This document shows positions 9,701-17,499 of a DNA stretch of 64,000 nt, one piece after another. The stretch comes from an uncultured Clostridium sp. (GTDB lineage: Bacteria > Bacillota > Clostridia > Lachnospirales > Lachnospiraceae), in contig USJW01000005.1 in NCBI GenBank assembly GCA_900555045.1, positions 12,394 through 76,393 on the forward strand. Direction: 5' to 3'. The notes below the pieces were generated by a model, which worked only from the letters and a program-made list of their open reading frames with translations, did no database searches and was not told where the DNA came from. Both the position numbers and the translations under genes were made by a program. Numbering within the stretch: the first letter of the stretch is position 1; each line of letters starts with the position of its first letter.

Positions 9701-10157
9701 CGGCGATCACCGCCGCGTTGGAATCCTGAAGCCTGCGGGCCTGCTCGCGGATCTGCTCGTCCTGATCCTGGCGATGCCGGTTTAAGGCCACGATGTTCTG
9801 GACCCGCCGCCTCACCACATGGGCCTCAAAGGGCTTCATGATAATGTCCGAGGCGCCCAGGTCAAAGGCACGCACCTCGGACTCCACCGTGTCCTCGGCG
9901 GTGATCACCGCCACCGGCAGTTCCCCCAGGGCCGGATCCTTCAGCCGCTCCTCCATCACCTGATACCCGTCCTTCACCGGCATCCGAAGGTCCAGCAGCA
10001 CCACCGCGATGCTCCCGCGGTACTGCCGCATCAAAAACAGAGCCTGCTCCCCGTTCTCAGCCTCCAGCACATTGAAATCCTGTTCAAAAATACTGCGCAG
10101 CACCGCGCGGTTGATCTCCACGTCGTCCGCCACCAGTATGGTGTCCCTTCTGTCCAT
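6768..10157 (-). CDS. REC / HD-GYP / PAS / PAS / GGDEF / GAF cyclic-di-GMP signalling protein
   Basis: 1129 residues, no membrane segment. In order: a receiver domain with phospho-acceptor Asp56 in LLDLRMP; an HD-GYP phosphodiesterase (HDIGK at about 207-211, then HHERWDGRGYP); two PAS-like regions (about 420-720); a diguanylate cyclase with intact GGDEF near residue 852; and a GAF-like C-terminus (about 930-1129). The position of an RxxD inhibitory site before GGDEF reads SSED, so product inhibition may be missing. HD-GYP and GGDEF both look active on motif grounds. The start at 10157 has AGGGGAGCG upstream and is preferred over a GTG 18 bases earlier. No sensor kinase lies nearby. Confidence 0.92.
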   Translation of the reverse strand: MDRRDTILVADDVEINRAVLRSIFEQDFNVLEAENGEQALFLMRQYRGSIAVVLLDLRMPVKDGYQVMEERLKDPALGELPVAVITAEDTVESEVRAFDLGASDIIMKPFEAHVVRRRVQNIVALNRHRQDQDEQIREQARRLQDSNAAVIAALSSIIEYRSAETGQHIKRIQMFTRVLLEDVAKNCPELPLDGPSISMIVSASSLHDIGKIAIPDAILNKPGRLTPEEFSQMKTHTVRGSEILSQLERMGDPEYLKYAGDICLYHHERWDGRGYPCGLKGEQIPVCAQVVGIADCYDALTTDRVYRGAIPPEHAYNMILNGECGAFSPRILESFKHVREAFRDLTLRYADREVQPPEPFKAQAPGAPDPERESPNTLQLCQMKYLTILRHIDATVMEVDVETGLYHLVYLSDPAFEPLRTGKRFEEALRRFVERAVCAADRKEALDFFDQAPETLLRDGQMRRECRFGVSGPDGGEPRSCSCVLLRVDTGVAEDQKLLIIWKIRDEACGGADEARAASNASFPGVEPGGGSFYSLWDRAMTIRKVSPGLCALLGYSREALLRESDGRYLQLVEPADREVLHRSLREQLREGKTAELEYRVLDREGRRIWLLDKVRLETGGPGGPLLLHSLTDITRSRESREKLERALERYRLILEQTDDMVLEWDIAEDFLTVSDSWERWFGYMPVRERISKRLTKASHIHPDDLTECVRLMEEMAGGKMQGTLELRVADASGRYRWVRARASLQVDEGGKPIRVVGLLSDIEEEKSRAELLRNRTDRDGLTGFYNRTAGRMRAARWLESRRQGEPAAVYLIDMDNFKEVNDRYGHSFGDVVLQEISNRLRRQFSSEDILIRVGGDEFLIVSPGVRGAERAEEQGRRIMESMQKICRENIIRFQFSCSIGISLCPRDGTDFASLYERGSRALRAAKRRGKNKCVLYGNWLESDGAPDCRGAENTRIDSEGMADGDLSDLAQEIFRLLYGSRNPGEAIDAALELVGRRLGLGRVSTCLVQDGAPARVTREWCNEGVSPVRELVCAAALDGTAVMSCFDREGIFCCPDTACAPEPVREALQAAGVRSVFRFALRDGERAFGFISFDDCFAPRAWTGQQLQALALTAGMIAVFLPKVDGGH

Positions 10158-10228
10158 CGCTCCCCTTCTCTCCACCGGTGTTAACCGCCTGTTAAAGCCC
10201 GTCTCTGCGCATAACCGGCGGCCAAATG

Positions 10229-10243
10229 CATGATAATATCATG
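10229..10243. promoter_or_regulatory. perfect 15-bp palindrome between divergent genes
   Basis: CATGATAATATCATG is a perfect palindrome around a central A in the 226-base gap between the signalling gene and the divergent XRE regulator. It lies downstream of the leftward promoter, where a repressor such as the neighbouring XRE protein could act. The binding partner is inferred. Confidence 0.4.
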
Positions 10244-10283
10244 TGTACCTGCCGTCCGATTTTACCTTGTCATAGCAGATATT

Positions 10284-10312
10284 ATTATAAGCGTTTTTGG
10301 CACGCATTTCAA
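10284..10312 (-). promoter_or_regulatory. promoter of the cyclic-di-GMP protein gene
   Basis: Read leftwards: TTGAAA (10307-10312), a 17-base spacer, and a perfect TATAAT (10284-10289), about 125 bases before the start codon. The untranslated leader therefore carries the palindrome at 10229-10243. Confidence 0.7.
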
Positions 10313-10383
10313 CATAAACAAGTTCTCACGGCACTCATTTTTAGCTTTACCATAGCCTATCATATGGATTGGAGGGCACTGTC

Positions 10384-10707
10384 ATGACAAACAACTTCAT
10401 TGGCGAACGCTTTTCCCAACTGCGGGAGGCGCGCAATATTTCCGCCCGGAAAATGAGCCTGGACCTGGGCCATGGCACCAGCTACATGAACGCGATTGAG
10501 GCCGGACGAAAGCTGCCGTCCTTGTCGGAATTTCCTTATCTCTGTGAGTACCTGGGTATCAAGCCCAAAGATTTCTTTGACGATAGGAAACCCTCTCTGA
10601 GCCAGATAAAAGCCATCGATGCGATCTATGACATGTCTGACAAGGATGTCTCCCTGCTGCTGGAGATCATCGAACGGCTCAATTTAACCGGTTCCTCAAA
10701 GCGTTAA
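10384..10707 (+). CDS. XRE-family helix-turn-helix regulator
   Basis: 107 residues. Residues about 8-65 form a Cro/CI-type HTH (FSQLREARNISARKMSLDLG, then YMNAIEAGRKLPSLSEFPYLCEYL), and the rest is a short helical tail. GGAGGG lies upstream of the ATG at 10384; a TTG 15 bases earlier is less likely. It is divergent from the cyclic-di-GMP protein and followed by its own terminator, so it is a single-gene unit. Its target is unknown; the palindrome at 10229 is the nearest candidate site. Confidence 0.85.
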   Translation: MTNNFIGERFSQLREARNISARKMSLDLGHGTSYMNAIEAGRKLPSLSEFPYLCEYLGIKPKDFFDDRKPSLSQIKAIDAIYDMSDKDVSLLLEIIERLNLTGSSKR

Positions 10708-10721
10708 GGCATAGTGCTTTT

Positions 10722-10756
10722 AAACGGCTTCGCTCCTTCATGAGCGGGCCGTTTTC
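10722..10756 (+). terminator. terminator after the XRE gene
   Basis: AAACGGC pairs with GCCGTTT, and CGCTC with GAGCG inside, followed by a T-rich tract. It lies 15 bases after the stop codon. Confidence 0.65.
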
Positions 10757-10861
10757 CGTTTTGCAAGGGTAGGGGGGAGTTTTCCCGGCCATGGTGCGGT
10801 TGCCCTTGATTTCCGGCGCAGATTCGATTAAAATAGGTAACACAAAGGAGGAAACAGGCGC

Positions 10862-11965
10862 ATGATTTGCATTGAACACCCTGTGGAATTTAAAGGTACA
10901 TACGATTTGACCCGAATTGGCAGTTTGGACAAACTGCTTTTTTTTGATATTGAGACCACCGGCTTTTCCGGCGACACCTCCAGCCTATACCTGATCGGCT
11001 GCACCTGGTATGAAGACGGCGCCTGGAACATGACCCAGTATTTCGCGGACAGCCCCCAGGCCGAGCGGGAGGTGCTCACCACCTTTTTTGAATTTCTGAA
11101 GCGATTTGAGATACTGGTCCACTTTAACGGGGACGGCTTCGACATTCCCTACCTATTGAAGCGCTGTGCACACTACAAGCTGGACTATCACTTTGACGGC
11201 GTGGTCAGCCTGGATATCTACAAAAAAATCCGACCCTTAAAAAAGTTTCTGGGCCTGGACAGCCTGAAGCAGAAGGCCATCGAGCGCTTTTTGGGCGTGG
11301 ACCGGGAGGACGTGTTCTCGGGCGGGGAGCTGATCGAGGTTTATAAGGAGTACCTGCGCTCCCGGGACGACCGGCTGTTCCACCTCTTAATCCTGCACAA
11401 CGAGGACGACCTAAAGGGTATGCCGTCGATCCTGCCCATCCTAAACTACCCGGACATGCTGGAGGGCCCGCTGTCCCTTGAGAGGGCGCAGGTGACGGCG
11501 CTTCGCGACATCTTCGGCCAGGATGCGCCCATGCTCGATCTGACCTACAAAAGCCCCTTCGCCGTGCCGGTGGATTTTGAGGCGGAAAACGGACGGGTGA
11601 ACGTGCGGATCGACGGGAGTCTCGTCTGCTGCCGGGTGGAGCTCTACGACGGGGAGCTCAAATACTTTTACCCCAACTTTAAGGAGTACTTTTACCTGCC
11701 CTTAGAGGACACGGCGGTGCACAAAAGCGTGGGCGAGTTCGTGGACAAGTCCGCCCGGGTCCGCGCCACCGCCAAGACCTGCTACACCAAAAAGCGCGGC
11801 CTGTTCCTGCCCCAGTTCGAGCCCCTGTGGGAGCCGGCGCTCAAACGGGAATACAAGGATGCGCTCAGCTTTGTGGAGTATAAGCCGGAGCTGTTTTCCC
11901 CGTGCGATCAGGCGGAGGCCTACGGCCGCCAGCTGGTGCGCTACGTGGGCGGGCAGGTGCGCTGA
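10862..11965 (+). CDS. YprB-like RNase H-fold exonuclease
   Basis: 367 residues. The N-terminal half is an RNase_H_2/DEDD-type exonuclease fold with acidic motifs FFDIETTG, HFNGDGFDIPYL and LHNEDDLKGM, the three usual metal-binding blocks. The C-terminal half (about 215-367) resembles the uncharacterised extension of YprB-like proteins of Firmicutes. AAAGGAGGAAACAGGCGC precedes the ATG. In other Firmicutes yprB often pairs with a yprA-type helicase; no helicase is adjacent here. Nuclease activity is inferred from the motifs. Confidence 0.85.
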   Translation: MICIEHPVEFKGTYDLTRIGSLDKLLFFDIETTGFSGDTSSLYLIGCTWYEDGAWNMTQYFADSPQAEREVLTTFFEFLKRFEILVHFNGDGFDIPYLLKRCAHYKLDYHFDGVVSLDIYKKIRPLKKFLGLDSLKQKAIERFLGVDREDVFSGGELIEVYKEYLRSRDDRLFHLLILHNEDDLKGMPSILPILNYPDMLEGPLSLERAQVTALRDIFGQDAPMLDLTYKSPFAVPVDFEAENGRVNVRIDGSLVCCRVELYDGELKYFYPNFKEYFYLPLEDTAVHKSVGEFVDKSARVRATAKTCYTKKRGLFLPQFEPLWEPALKREYKDALSFVEYKPELFSPCDQAEAYGRQLVRYVGGQVR

Positions 11966-11988
11966 CGTTTGCCCCGGCACCCGCTCCG

Positions 11989-13029
11989 CTATTCTCCCAG
12001 GTTCCCGTCCTGCCGCTCTGCCTCCCCCTCGTTTGCCTCCTCCACCACAAATTCCGCCCCCGGCGGCACCTCGTCGAAGGAGACCTGGAGGACGGCCTGG
12101 GGCCAGTTGAGGCTGACCCTGGCGTACTTTCCCTTCTGGGCCGCCGTCTCATGGAGCAGCTTTAAAATCTCTGCCAGCACGGCGCGGGTCATGTGGCCGC
12201 CCCGCCAGTGAAAGATGAGCGTTTTCCCCTTGCGCATGGCCTGGGCGGCTCGTTTGGAAATGTCTTCCATTTTTGTGAAGGAGAGCTTTTTCTCCCGGTA
12301 ATAAAATTTGTCCTTTTCCACGCAGGCCGGCGCCCCGTAGATCACGGGCTCATGGTCCCGGAAAAACTGCCCGTCGTCCAGGTTAAAGTAGTCGTGCCGG
12401 ATGATCCCGTCCCGGCTTAAGCTGTTGTCGAAGGTCGCGTCCAGATGGTAGTACTTCCCGCCGATGCGGACCACATTCCACGCGTGGCGGTACTTGATCT
12501 GCTTCTCCGGGTTGGCGTCGGAGATGGCGATCATGCACCAGATTCCCAGCGCGTCGCAGAGAATCTTCACCGTCTTGGCGATCCCCTCGCAGACCCCCAC
12601 CCCCTGGCCCAAGGGGCCGATGATCTCGTGGGAGTAGGGCTTCTTCAGCTTGTCATACCGGACATTCTCGCAGATAAAATCATGGATGTAAAGCTCCTTC
12701 TCCCACTCAGAGAGATCCTTCGCCGGCCGGGCCAGCTTCTCCACCCGCGCCTTCATGGCCCGCTCATGCTCCCTCACCTTCCCCTTCTCAAACAGGTACT
12801 CCGGGATGAACTCCGCGTTTGCGGAATCCGGGTAAAAGCGGTAGCGGAAGCTCACCGCGTAAAACAGCTCCGGGCAGTCCAGCCGCAGCTTAAAAAAGAG
12901 GTCCGTCAGCTCCCGCCCGTCCAGTCTCGGCACGGCGAAGGAGGGCGCAAGCGCGGTAAGCCCCTCCTTCATCGCGTGGTAAACGCTCCGCTTCTGTTTG
13001 TCCATGTGGCTGTAATAATATGGTTCCAT
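11989..13029 (-). CDS. transglutaminase-like cysteine protease-fold protein
   Basis: 346 residues, no signal peptide. A transglutaminase core lies at about residues 140-215: the Cys motif GVGVCEGIAKTV, the His motif YRHAWNVVRIGGKYYHLD and a downstream Asp in DATFDNS form the expected triad. The N-terminal ~130 residues are helical and the C-terminal ~120 are not recognised. The start at 13029 has GGAGG 5 bases upstream. It faces the YprB-like gene tail to tail and lies downstream of the corrinoid transporter operon with a 54-base gap, so it may be read through from it. Its substrate is unknown. Confidence 0.8.
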   Translation of the reverse strand: MEPYYYSHMDKQKRSVYHAMKEGLTALAPSFAVPRLDGRELTDLFFKLRLDCPELFYAVSFRYRFYPDSANAEFIPEYLFEKGKVREHERAMKARVEKLARPAKDLSEWEKELYIHDFICENVRYDKLKKPYSHEIIGPLGQGVGVCEGIAKTVKILCDALGIWCMIAISDANPEKQIKYRHAWNVVRIGGKYYHLDATFDNSLSRDGIIRHDYFNLDDGQFFRDHEPVIYGAPACVEKDKFYYREKKLSFTKMEDISKRAAQAMRKGKTLIFHWRGGHMTRAVLAEILKLLHETAAQKGKYARVSLNWPQAVLQVSFDEVPPGAEFVVEEANEGEAERQDGNLGE

Positions 13030-13083
13030 TGGTTCCTCCATGCAATTGTTCTTTTTAAATCATTCCCCCAAGCTCCTGCGCAC

Positions 13084-14181
13084 TCATTCCTGCCATCTCA
13101 TCTTCTCCCGCCCCAGCTGTGCCAGACGGCGGTTCATCTCATTCACCGGGCCGAAGTCCTTCACGCAGCAGATCACCTCCCCACACGCGCCCATGACCTT
13201 GACCGCGCGCGCAAAGGTCTCCTCCCGGATCAGCTCAAAGGGCTTCTCCGACACCACCTCTGCGGCCAACACCTTCGCCACCTGGTAATCGATGTCATTC
13301 TCGTGGAGAATCCCCGCGGCGAAGGGGATTCCCCTGCGCTGCAGCCTCCGGTAGACCGGGATCCCGCTGCCGTTCCCGCCGATGACAAACACCTGAGGCA
13401 TGCCCCGAACCGGCTCCATCTCAAGGCAGCCCAGCTCCGCCTGGTAACTGCCCCGGGTGATTCCGTACAATTCTGCGATGTAGCCGGTGTCGAATATCTC
13501 CTCCGGCGTGCCGCAGCGCGCGATGGCACTGCCCTTCACGCAAACGATGTAGTCGGAGAGCTTCTGGGCCAGGTCCAGCTCGTGCAGCGACATGAGCACC
13601 GCCACATGCTTGTGGTTCACCAGATCCTTTAGGATCGTCAGCAGCTCCAGCTTGTGGCGGATGTCGAGAAAGGAGGTGGGCTCGTCCAGGACGATGGCCT
13701 CCGGCTCCTGGCAGATGGCGCGCGCCAGGAGAATCCGCTGCCTCTGCCCGTCGCTGATCTGGGTGAAATCCTGCGCCGCAAGCTCCTCCCCGTGGACCAG
13801 CTCCATGGCCTCACGCACCCTCCGCCGGTCCTCCGCCGAGAGAATTCCCAACCTGCCCGTGTAGGGATACCGCCCGGTGGCCACCACGTCCTCGCAGGTC
13901 ATGAGTTCCGGGTGAATCCGCTCCGTCATCAGAACCGACATCCGCCTGGCAATCTGCCGCTCCGTCATATCCCGCATCGACGCCCCCTCCAGGTAGACCG
14001 CTCCGCCCACCAGGTCCAGCTGCCGGATCACGCTCTTTAATATGGTGGATTTCCCCGAGCCGTTGGGGCCGATGAGCGTCACAATCTCCCCCCGCCTCAC
14101 ATGCAGCTCAATCTGCTCGATCAGCGGGATATTTCCGTAGCCGACGGCCATCTGTTCCGTGTAAATGTAGTCCTGCGCCAT
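13084..14181 (-). CDS. corrinoid/iron-siderophore ABC transporter ATPase with C-terminal extension
   Basis: 365 residues. Residues 1 to about 255 are an FecE/BtuD-type ATPase: Walker A GPNGSGKST, signature region QISDGQRQRILLARAI (unusual ISDGQ rather than LSGGQ), Walker B EAIVLDEPTSFLD and the H-loop SLHELD. Residues about 260-365 are an added domain with a glycine-rich VFVIGGNGSGIPVYR motif, found in some clostridial homologues and unassigned. The start at 14181 lies 11 bases after the permease stop. It is the last gene of the riboswitch-controlled operon. The cobalamin riboswitch argues for corrinoid uptake; the family alone would also allow haem or siderophore. Confidence 0.9.
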   Translation of the reverse strand: MAQDYIYTEQMAVGYGNIPLIEQIELHVRRGEIVTLIGPNGSGKSTILKSVIRQLDLVGGAVYLEGASMRDMTERQIARRMSVLMTERIHPELMTCEDVVATGRYPYTGRLGILSAEDRRRVREAMELVHGEELAAQDFTQISDGQRQRILLARAICQEPEAIVLDEPTSFLDIRHKLELLTILKDLVNHKHVAVLMSLHELDLAQKLSDYIVCVKGSAIARCGTPEEIFDTGYIAELYGITRGSYQAELGCLEMEPVRGMPQVFVIGGNGSGIPVYRRLQRRGIPFAAGILHENDIDYQVAKVLAAEVVSEKPFELIREETFARAVKVMGACGEVICCVKDFGPVNEMNRRLAQLGREKMRWQE

Positions 14182-14192
14182 GCGCTCCCTCC

Positions 14193-15212
14193 TCACTGCA
14201 TATTCCGCCGGTTTTGCACCATCATCCAGATCACGATGGGCGCGCCGAGCACCGCCGTCACAGAGCTTAGGCTGAGCTCCGTCGGTGCAAACACCGTCCT
14301 GGCGATCAGATCGCAGAACAGGCAAAACACCGCGCCGCCCAGAAAGCACCCGGGAATGATCAAAATGGGCTTCGCCGTCCCAAACAGCCGCTTCACCAGG
14401 TGCGGCACCGCGATTCCCACGAAGGAGATCGGGCCCGCGAAGGCGGTCACACAGGCGGAGAGGATGCTGGACTGCAGAATCAGCGCCACCCGGAACCGCC
14501 GGATGTTCACTCCCATATTCTGGGCATAGACCTCCCCCAGCTGGTAGGCGCCGATGGGCTTTGCCATCAAAAAGGTCAGAGCCATGGACACGGCCACCAC
14601 CGCCGCCATCACGCGGATGTTCTCCCAGGAAATCCCGGAGAAGCTCCCCATGGACCAGTTGTGCAGATTCACAATGTCCGCGTCGTCCGCAAACGTGATC
14701 ACAAAATCCGTGACCGCCGAGCAGATGTAGCCGATCATGATGCCGCAGATCACCAGCATGGACATCTTTTTCACCCGGCCGGAGATGAGGAGCACAAAGC
14801 CCATGGAGATCATGGCCCCCGCGAAGGCCGCCAGGATCATGAGGCCTGAGCCCACCGGGATCCCCCTTCCCAGAAGGGCAATCGTAAACAACGCCACCAC
14901 CAGCTTCGCCCCGGACGAGATTCCCAGCACAAAGGGGCCCGCGATGGGGTTCGCAAAAAACGTCTGCAGCAGAAAGCCGGACACGGACAGAGCCCCACCC
15001 AGAATCACCGCCGCCAGAAGGCGCGGGAGGCGAATGTCCCAGATAATCCGGTACGCCGTCTCCTCCCCCATCCCCCCGAGCAGAATCCGCGCGGTCTCCC
15101 CGGGGGACAGGCGGATACTGCCGGAATTGATATTCAAAAAAACAAACAGGCACATCGCGGCCGCCAGGGCGGCAAATGAGGCGCAGTACCGCACATTTTT
15201 CCTTGTTGTCAT
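14193..15212 (-). CDS. FecCD/BtuC-type ABC transporter permease
   Basis: 339 residues with about nine to ten membrane segments. Family motifs are RLPRLLAAVILGGALSVSG near residues 60-80 and GPISFVGIAVPHLVKRLFG near 265-283, the loop that contacts the ATPase. It would pair with the ATPase downstream (11-base gap) and the binding protein upstream (48-base gap) to form a BtuFCD-like importer. Confidence 0.95.
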   Translation of the reverse strand: MTTRKNVRYCASFAALAAAMCLFVFLNINSGSIRLSPGETARILLGGMGEETAYRIIWDIRLPRLLAAVILGGALSVSGFLLQTFFANPIAGPFVLGISSGAKLVVALFTIALLGRGIPVGSGLMILAAFAGAMISMGFVLLISGRVKKMSMLVICGIMIGYICSAVTDFVITFADDADIVNLHNWSMGSFSGISWENIRVMAAVVAVSMALTFLMAKPIGAYQLGEVYAQNMGVNIRRFRVALILQSSILSACVTAFAGPISFVGIAVPHLVKRLFGTAKPILIIPGCFLGGAVFCLFCDLIARTVFAPTELSLSSVTAVLGAPIVIWMMVQNRRNMQ

Positions 15213-15260
15213 TTCGTCTCACCTCCGTCGCAAAGCTGGAACCGCCGCAAATTCGCCCTT

Positions 15261-16493
15261 CTACTTGAGCCGGTACATGTAGACCATCCGGCCGGGATCC
15301 GGGTCCGGGTCCGTGAGCATCCGGTGAATGTCCAGAATCATGTCCCCGAGCCCCATGGTCTCCTGGAATAGATTCTTCTTCACGCACCAGACATTTCCCT
15401 CCTTCACCGCCTTAAAATCAGCCAGAACCCCGCTCTTTGCCAAAAGCTCATCCATGGAGCGTAACTCCCCGTCGATGGTGCTGTTGTAGATCAGGTAATC
15501 CGCTTCCCGCGCAGCCGCGTAGAACGCCTCCATCTGCATGTTCATGGTGGACAGCGCGTTCCCGTTGTCCGGCTGGTCCGGGACATAGCGCCCGCCGGCA
15601 AGCTGGATCATCTTCGCCACATAGTCCCCGGACTTGCGCACATTCACATACCCGTTGGAGCTGATATAAAAGAATGCCACCGTCTTTCCGGTGGGCTCCT
15701 GGTCCTCCACCTGCAAAAGCTTCTCAATCTGCTCATCAAAGCATATTTTGGCGGTCTCCTCCTTGTCCAGGAGCACCCCGTACAGCTTCAGCCACTCCAT
15801 GCGGCCAAGGGGATGGCTCTCGTAGCTGGAGCGCTCCACGAACACCGGGATGCCCAGCCGCTCCAGCTGTTCCTTCACCTCCGGGGAGTGGTAGATCATA
15901 GTGGACTCCACCGCCAGATCGCAGGAATTCTCCAGAATCCGCTCATAATCCGGGGCGTTGTACTTGCCCGCGTAGCACATATCCCCCCGCTTTAGCGCTT
16001 CCCGCGCCTCGTCGATGTACCAGCCGGAGGCGTCCGTCCCCGACAGCGTGACCTGCCCGATGCCGTCCAGGCTGCAAAACAGATCCATGGCCGAGGTCGC
16101 CACCAGATATATATTCGTTAACGGCTTTTGGATCACGGTCATATCCCCCGGCAGCCCCTCCGGCACCGCACCGCCCTCCGGCACCACCAGGTATCGGCTG
16201 CCGTCCGCCACCGAGATCTCCGAGTAACCGCCATCGTAATAGTCTATGGAAAACTGGGTTGCGCAGAGAAGGTCCATGCTGTGGCTTGGCCGCATGTTGG
16301 ACCAGAGAAGAGGGGAGGCGGGGGAGGTGACGAGGTTATCCGCGGCGGTGGGAGCGGGGGATTCCGCGGTTGCGATGGCTGGCGCCCCCGCGGCAGCCGT
16401 TCCCCCGGCATTTCCCGCCCTGCACCCACAAATTCCAAAGGCCAGCAGCGCTGCGGCCACCGCTACCATCGCTGTTTTCACCCGGCTCATCAT
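15261..16493 (-). CDS. ABC transporter substrate-binding lipoprotein (BtuF/FhuD-like)
   Basis: 410 residues. The N-terminus has a basic start, a hydrophobic stretch and a lipobox near Cys22/Cys24, then an Ala/Pro/Thr-rich linker, so it is anchored outside the membrane. The body is a two-lobed periplasmic-binding fold, with segments such as DLAVESTMIYHSPEVKEQL and NSTIDGELRSM. The start overlaps the stop of the upstream lipoprotein gene by 4 bases, which suggests translational coupling. The cobalamin riboswitch upstream points to a corrinoid or tetrapyrrole ligand; this is context, not a residue-level assignment. Confidence 0.88.
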   Translation of the reverse strand: MMSRVKTAMVAVAAALLAFGICGCRAGNAGGTAAAGAPAIATAESPAPTAADNLVTSPASPLLWSNMRPSHSMDLLCATQFSIDYYDGGYSEISVADGSRYLVVPEGGAVPEGLPGDMTVIQKPLTNIYLVATSAMDLFCSLDGIGQVTLSGTDASGWYIDEAREALKRGDMCYAGKYNAPDYERILENSCDLAVESTMIYHSPEVKEQLERLGIPVFVERSSYESHPLGRMEWLKLYGVLLDKEETAKICFDEQIEKLLQVEDQEPTGKTVAFFYISSNGYVNVRKSGDYVAKMIQLAGGRYVPDQPDNGNALSTMNMQMEAFYAAAREADYLIYNSTIDGELRSMDELLAKSGVLADFKAVKEGNVWCVKKNLFQETMGLGDMILDIHRMLTDPDPDPGRMVYMYRLK

Positions 16494-17437
16494 CGTTCAA
16501 CCCGTTTCAGCGTCGCAGAGTCAAAGTTCAGCGTGTAGGAGACCTCGTGGGGCTCACTCATGGCGATGGTGTCCGCGATCACCGGCAGGCTCCGGTCGAA
16601 CCCGGCGACCGGGATCTCAAATGTGGAGTTCCCCTCCGCGCCGGTGAACTCATATTTTTGTCCGTCCACCACCATGTAATCGTAGTTGGAGCTCCCCCAG
16701 ACAATGGTGGCAAAAGCGTTACCGTCCTCCACCCGAAGCCGGGCCGGGGACTCCACCCGCGCGCGGCCGGAGCCGCCGCCCAGAGTCACCTCCACCGTGT
16801 ACTCCCCGTCCTCCAGCTCAAGACTCTCCGCCGTCACCAGCGTTCCTTCTACGAAGGCCGCGGCCGGGAGGGAATCCGCCCGGAACACCAGCACCCGGTC
16901 GTACCACTTCTCTTTCTTTTTGCTGAAGGCGCTGCAGTCGATCCCCATATCCAGGGCCTTAACCGGCACCTCAAAGGAATGCGTCCCGTCCGCATTTTCC
17001 ACAAATGGGATGTAATCCGCCTCTGCCGCCCCGGCCGCCTCCTGGCCGGTGCCCATGTACAGTTTTAAATAGCCGGTGCCCTTCATGGTCATAACCGCGC
17101 GCATGGCGCCGTCCTTCACCGTGAGCGCGCACGCCGTGACCTGAAACATGCTGGAGCTGGAATCCACCTTCACCGGGTATACGCCGTCCTTCAACGCCTC
17201 CGCGTAAACCGGCTCCATCCCGGGCTCCACCACATCGATCCGGCTGCTGGTCTCGTCCCCGGCGGCCACCTGTCCGCCGGTATCTTCCGCTGTCTCTCCC
17301 GCGCGCTCCTCCGCGCCGCCGCTCCCGGCCGCCGCCAGGCTGCCGGTCTCCGCCGCCGGGCTCTTTTCGCCGCAGCCCGCCGTCATAAGTCCCAGCGCGC
17401 ACACGGCAGCAATCCACTTGATTTTTCGATTTTTCAT
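16490..17437 (-). CDS. two-repeat surface lipoprotein, possibly NEAT-like tetrapyrrole binder
   Basis: 315 residues. Signal peptide and lipobox MTAGC with Cys22, then an acidic linker. Two similar ~110-residue segments follow: one starts at DGVYPVKVDSSSSMF and ends near FRADSLP, the other starts at DGEYTVEVTLGGGSGRARV and ends near the C-terminus. Each opens with a DG-x-Y-x-V strand and has later strands ending in F-E-[VI]-PV. This resembles NEAT/iron-transport-associated beta domains, but I cannot confirm the family. It lies between the exported chelatase and the ABC binding protein, which suggests a relay that hands a tetrapyrrole to the transporter. Confidence 0.7.
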   Translation of the reverse strand: MKNRKIKWIAAVCALGLMTAGCGEKSPAAETGSLAAAGSGGAEERAGETAEDTGGQVAAGDETSSRIDVVEPGMEPVYAEALKDGVYPVKVDSSSSMFQVTACALTVKDGAMRAVMTMKGTGYLKLYMGTGQEAAGAAEADYIPFVENADGTHSFEVPVKALDMGIDCSAFSKKKEKWYDRVLVFRADSLPAAAFVEGTLVTAESLELEDGEYTVEVTLGGGSGRARVESPARLRVEDGNAFATIVWGSSNYDYMVVDGQKYEFTGAEGNSTFEIPVAGFDRSLPVIADTIAMSEPHEVSYTLNFDSATLKRVER

Positions 17438-17499
17438 ATAACGGATACCTCAAAAAGGCGATCAGCAAATTGATCCGACCGCCTGTCCATCTCTCTCTT

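Noticed and set aside
14200..15387. The ATPase frame stays open upstream of 14181, suggesting a permease-ATPase fusion
   Set aside because: The upstream part is out of frame with the real permease at 14193-15212, and the ATPase has its own start at 14181.
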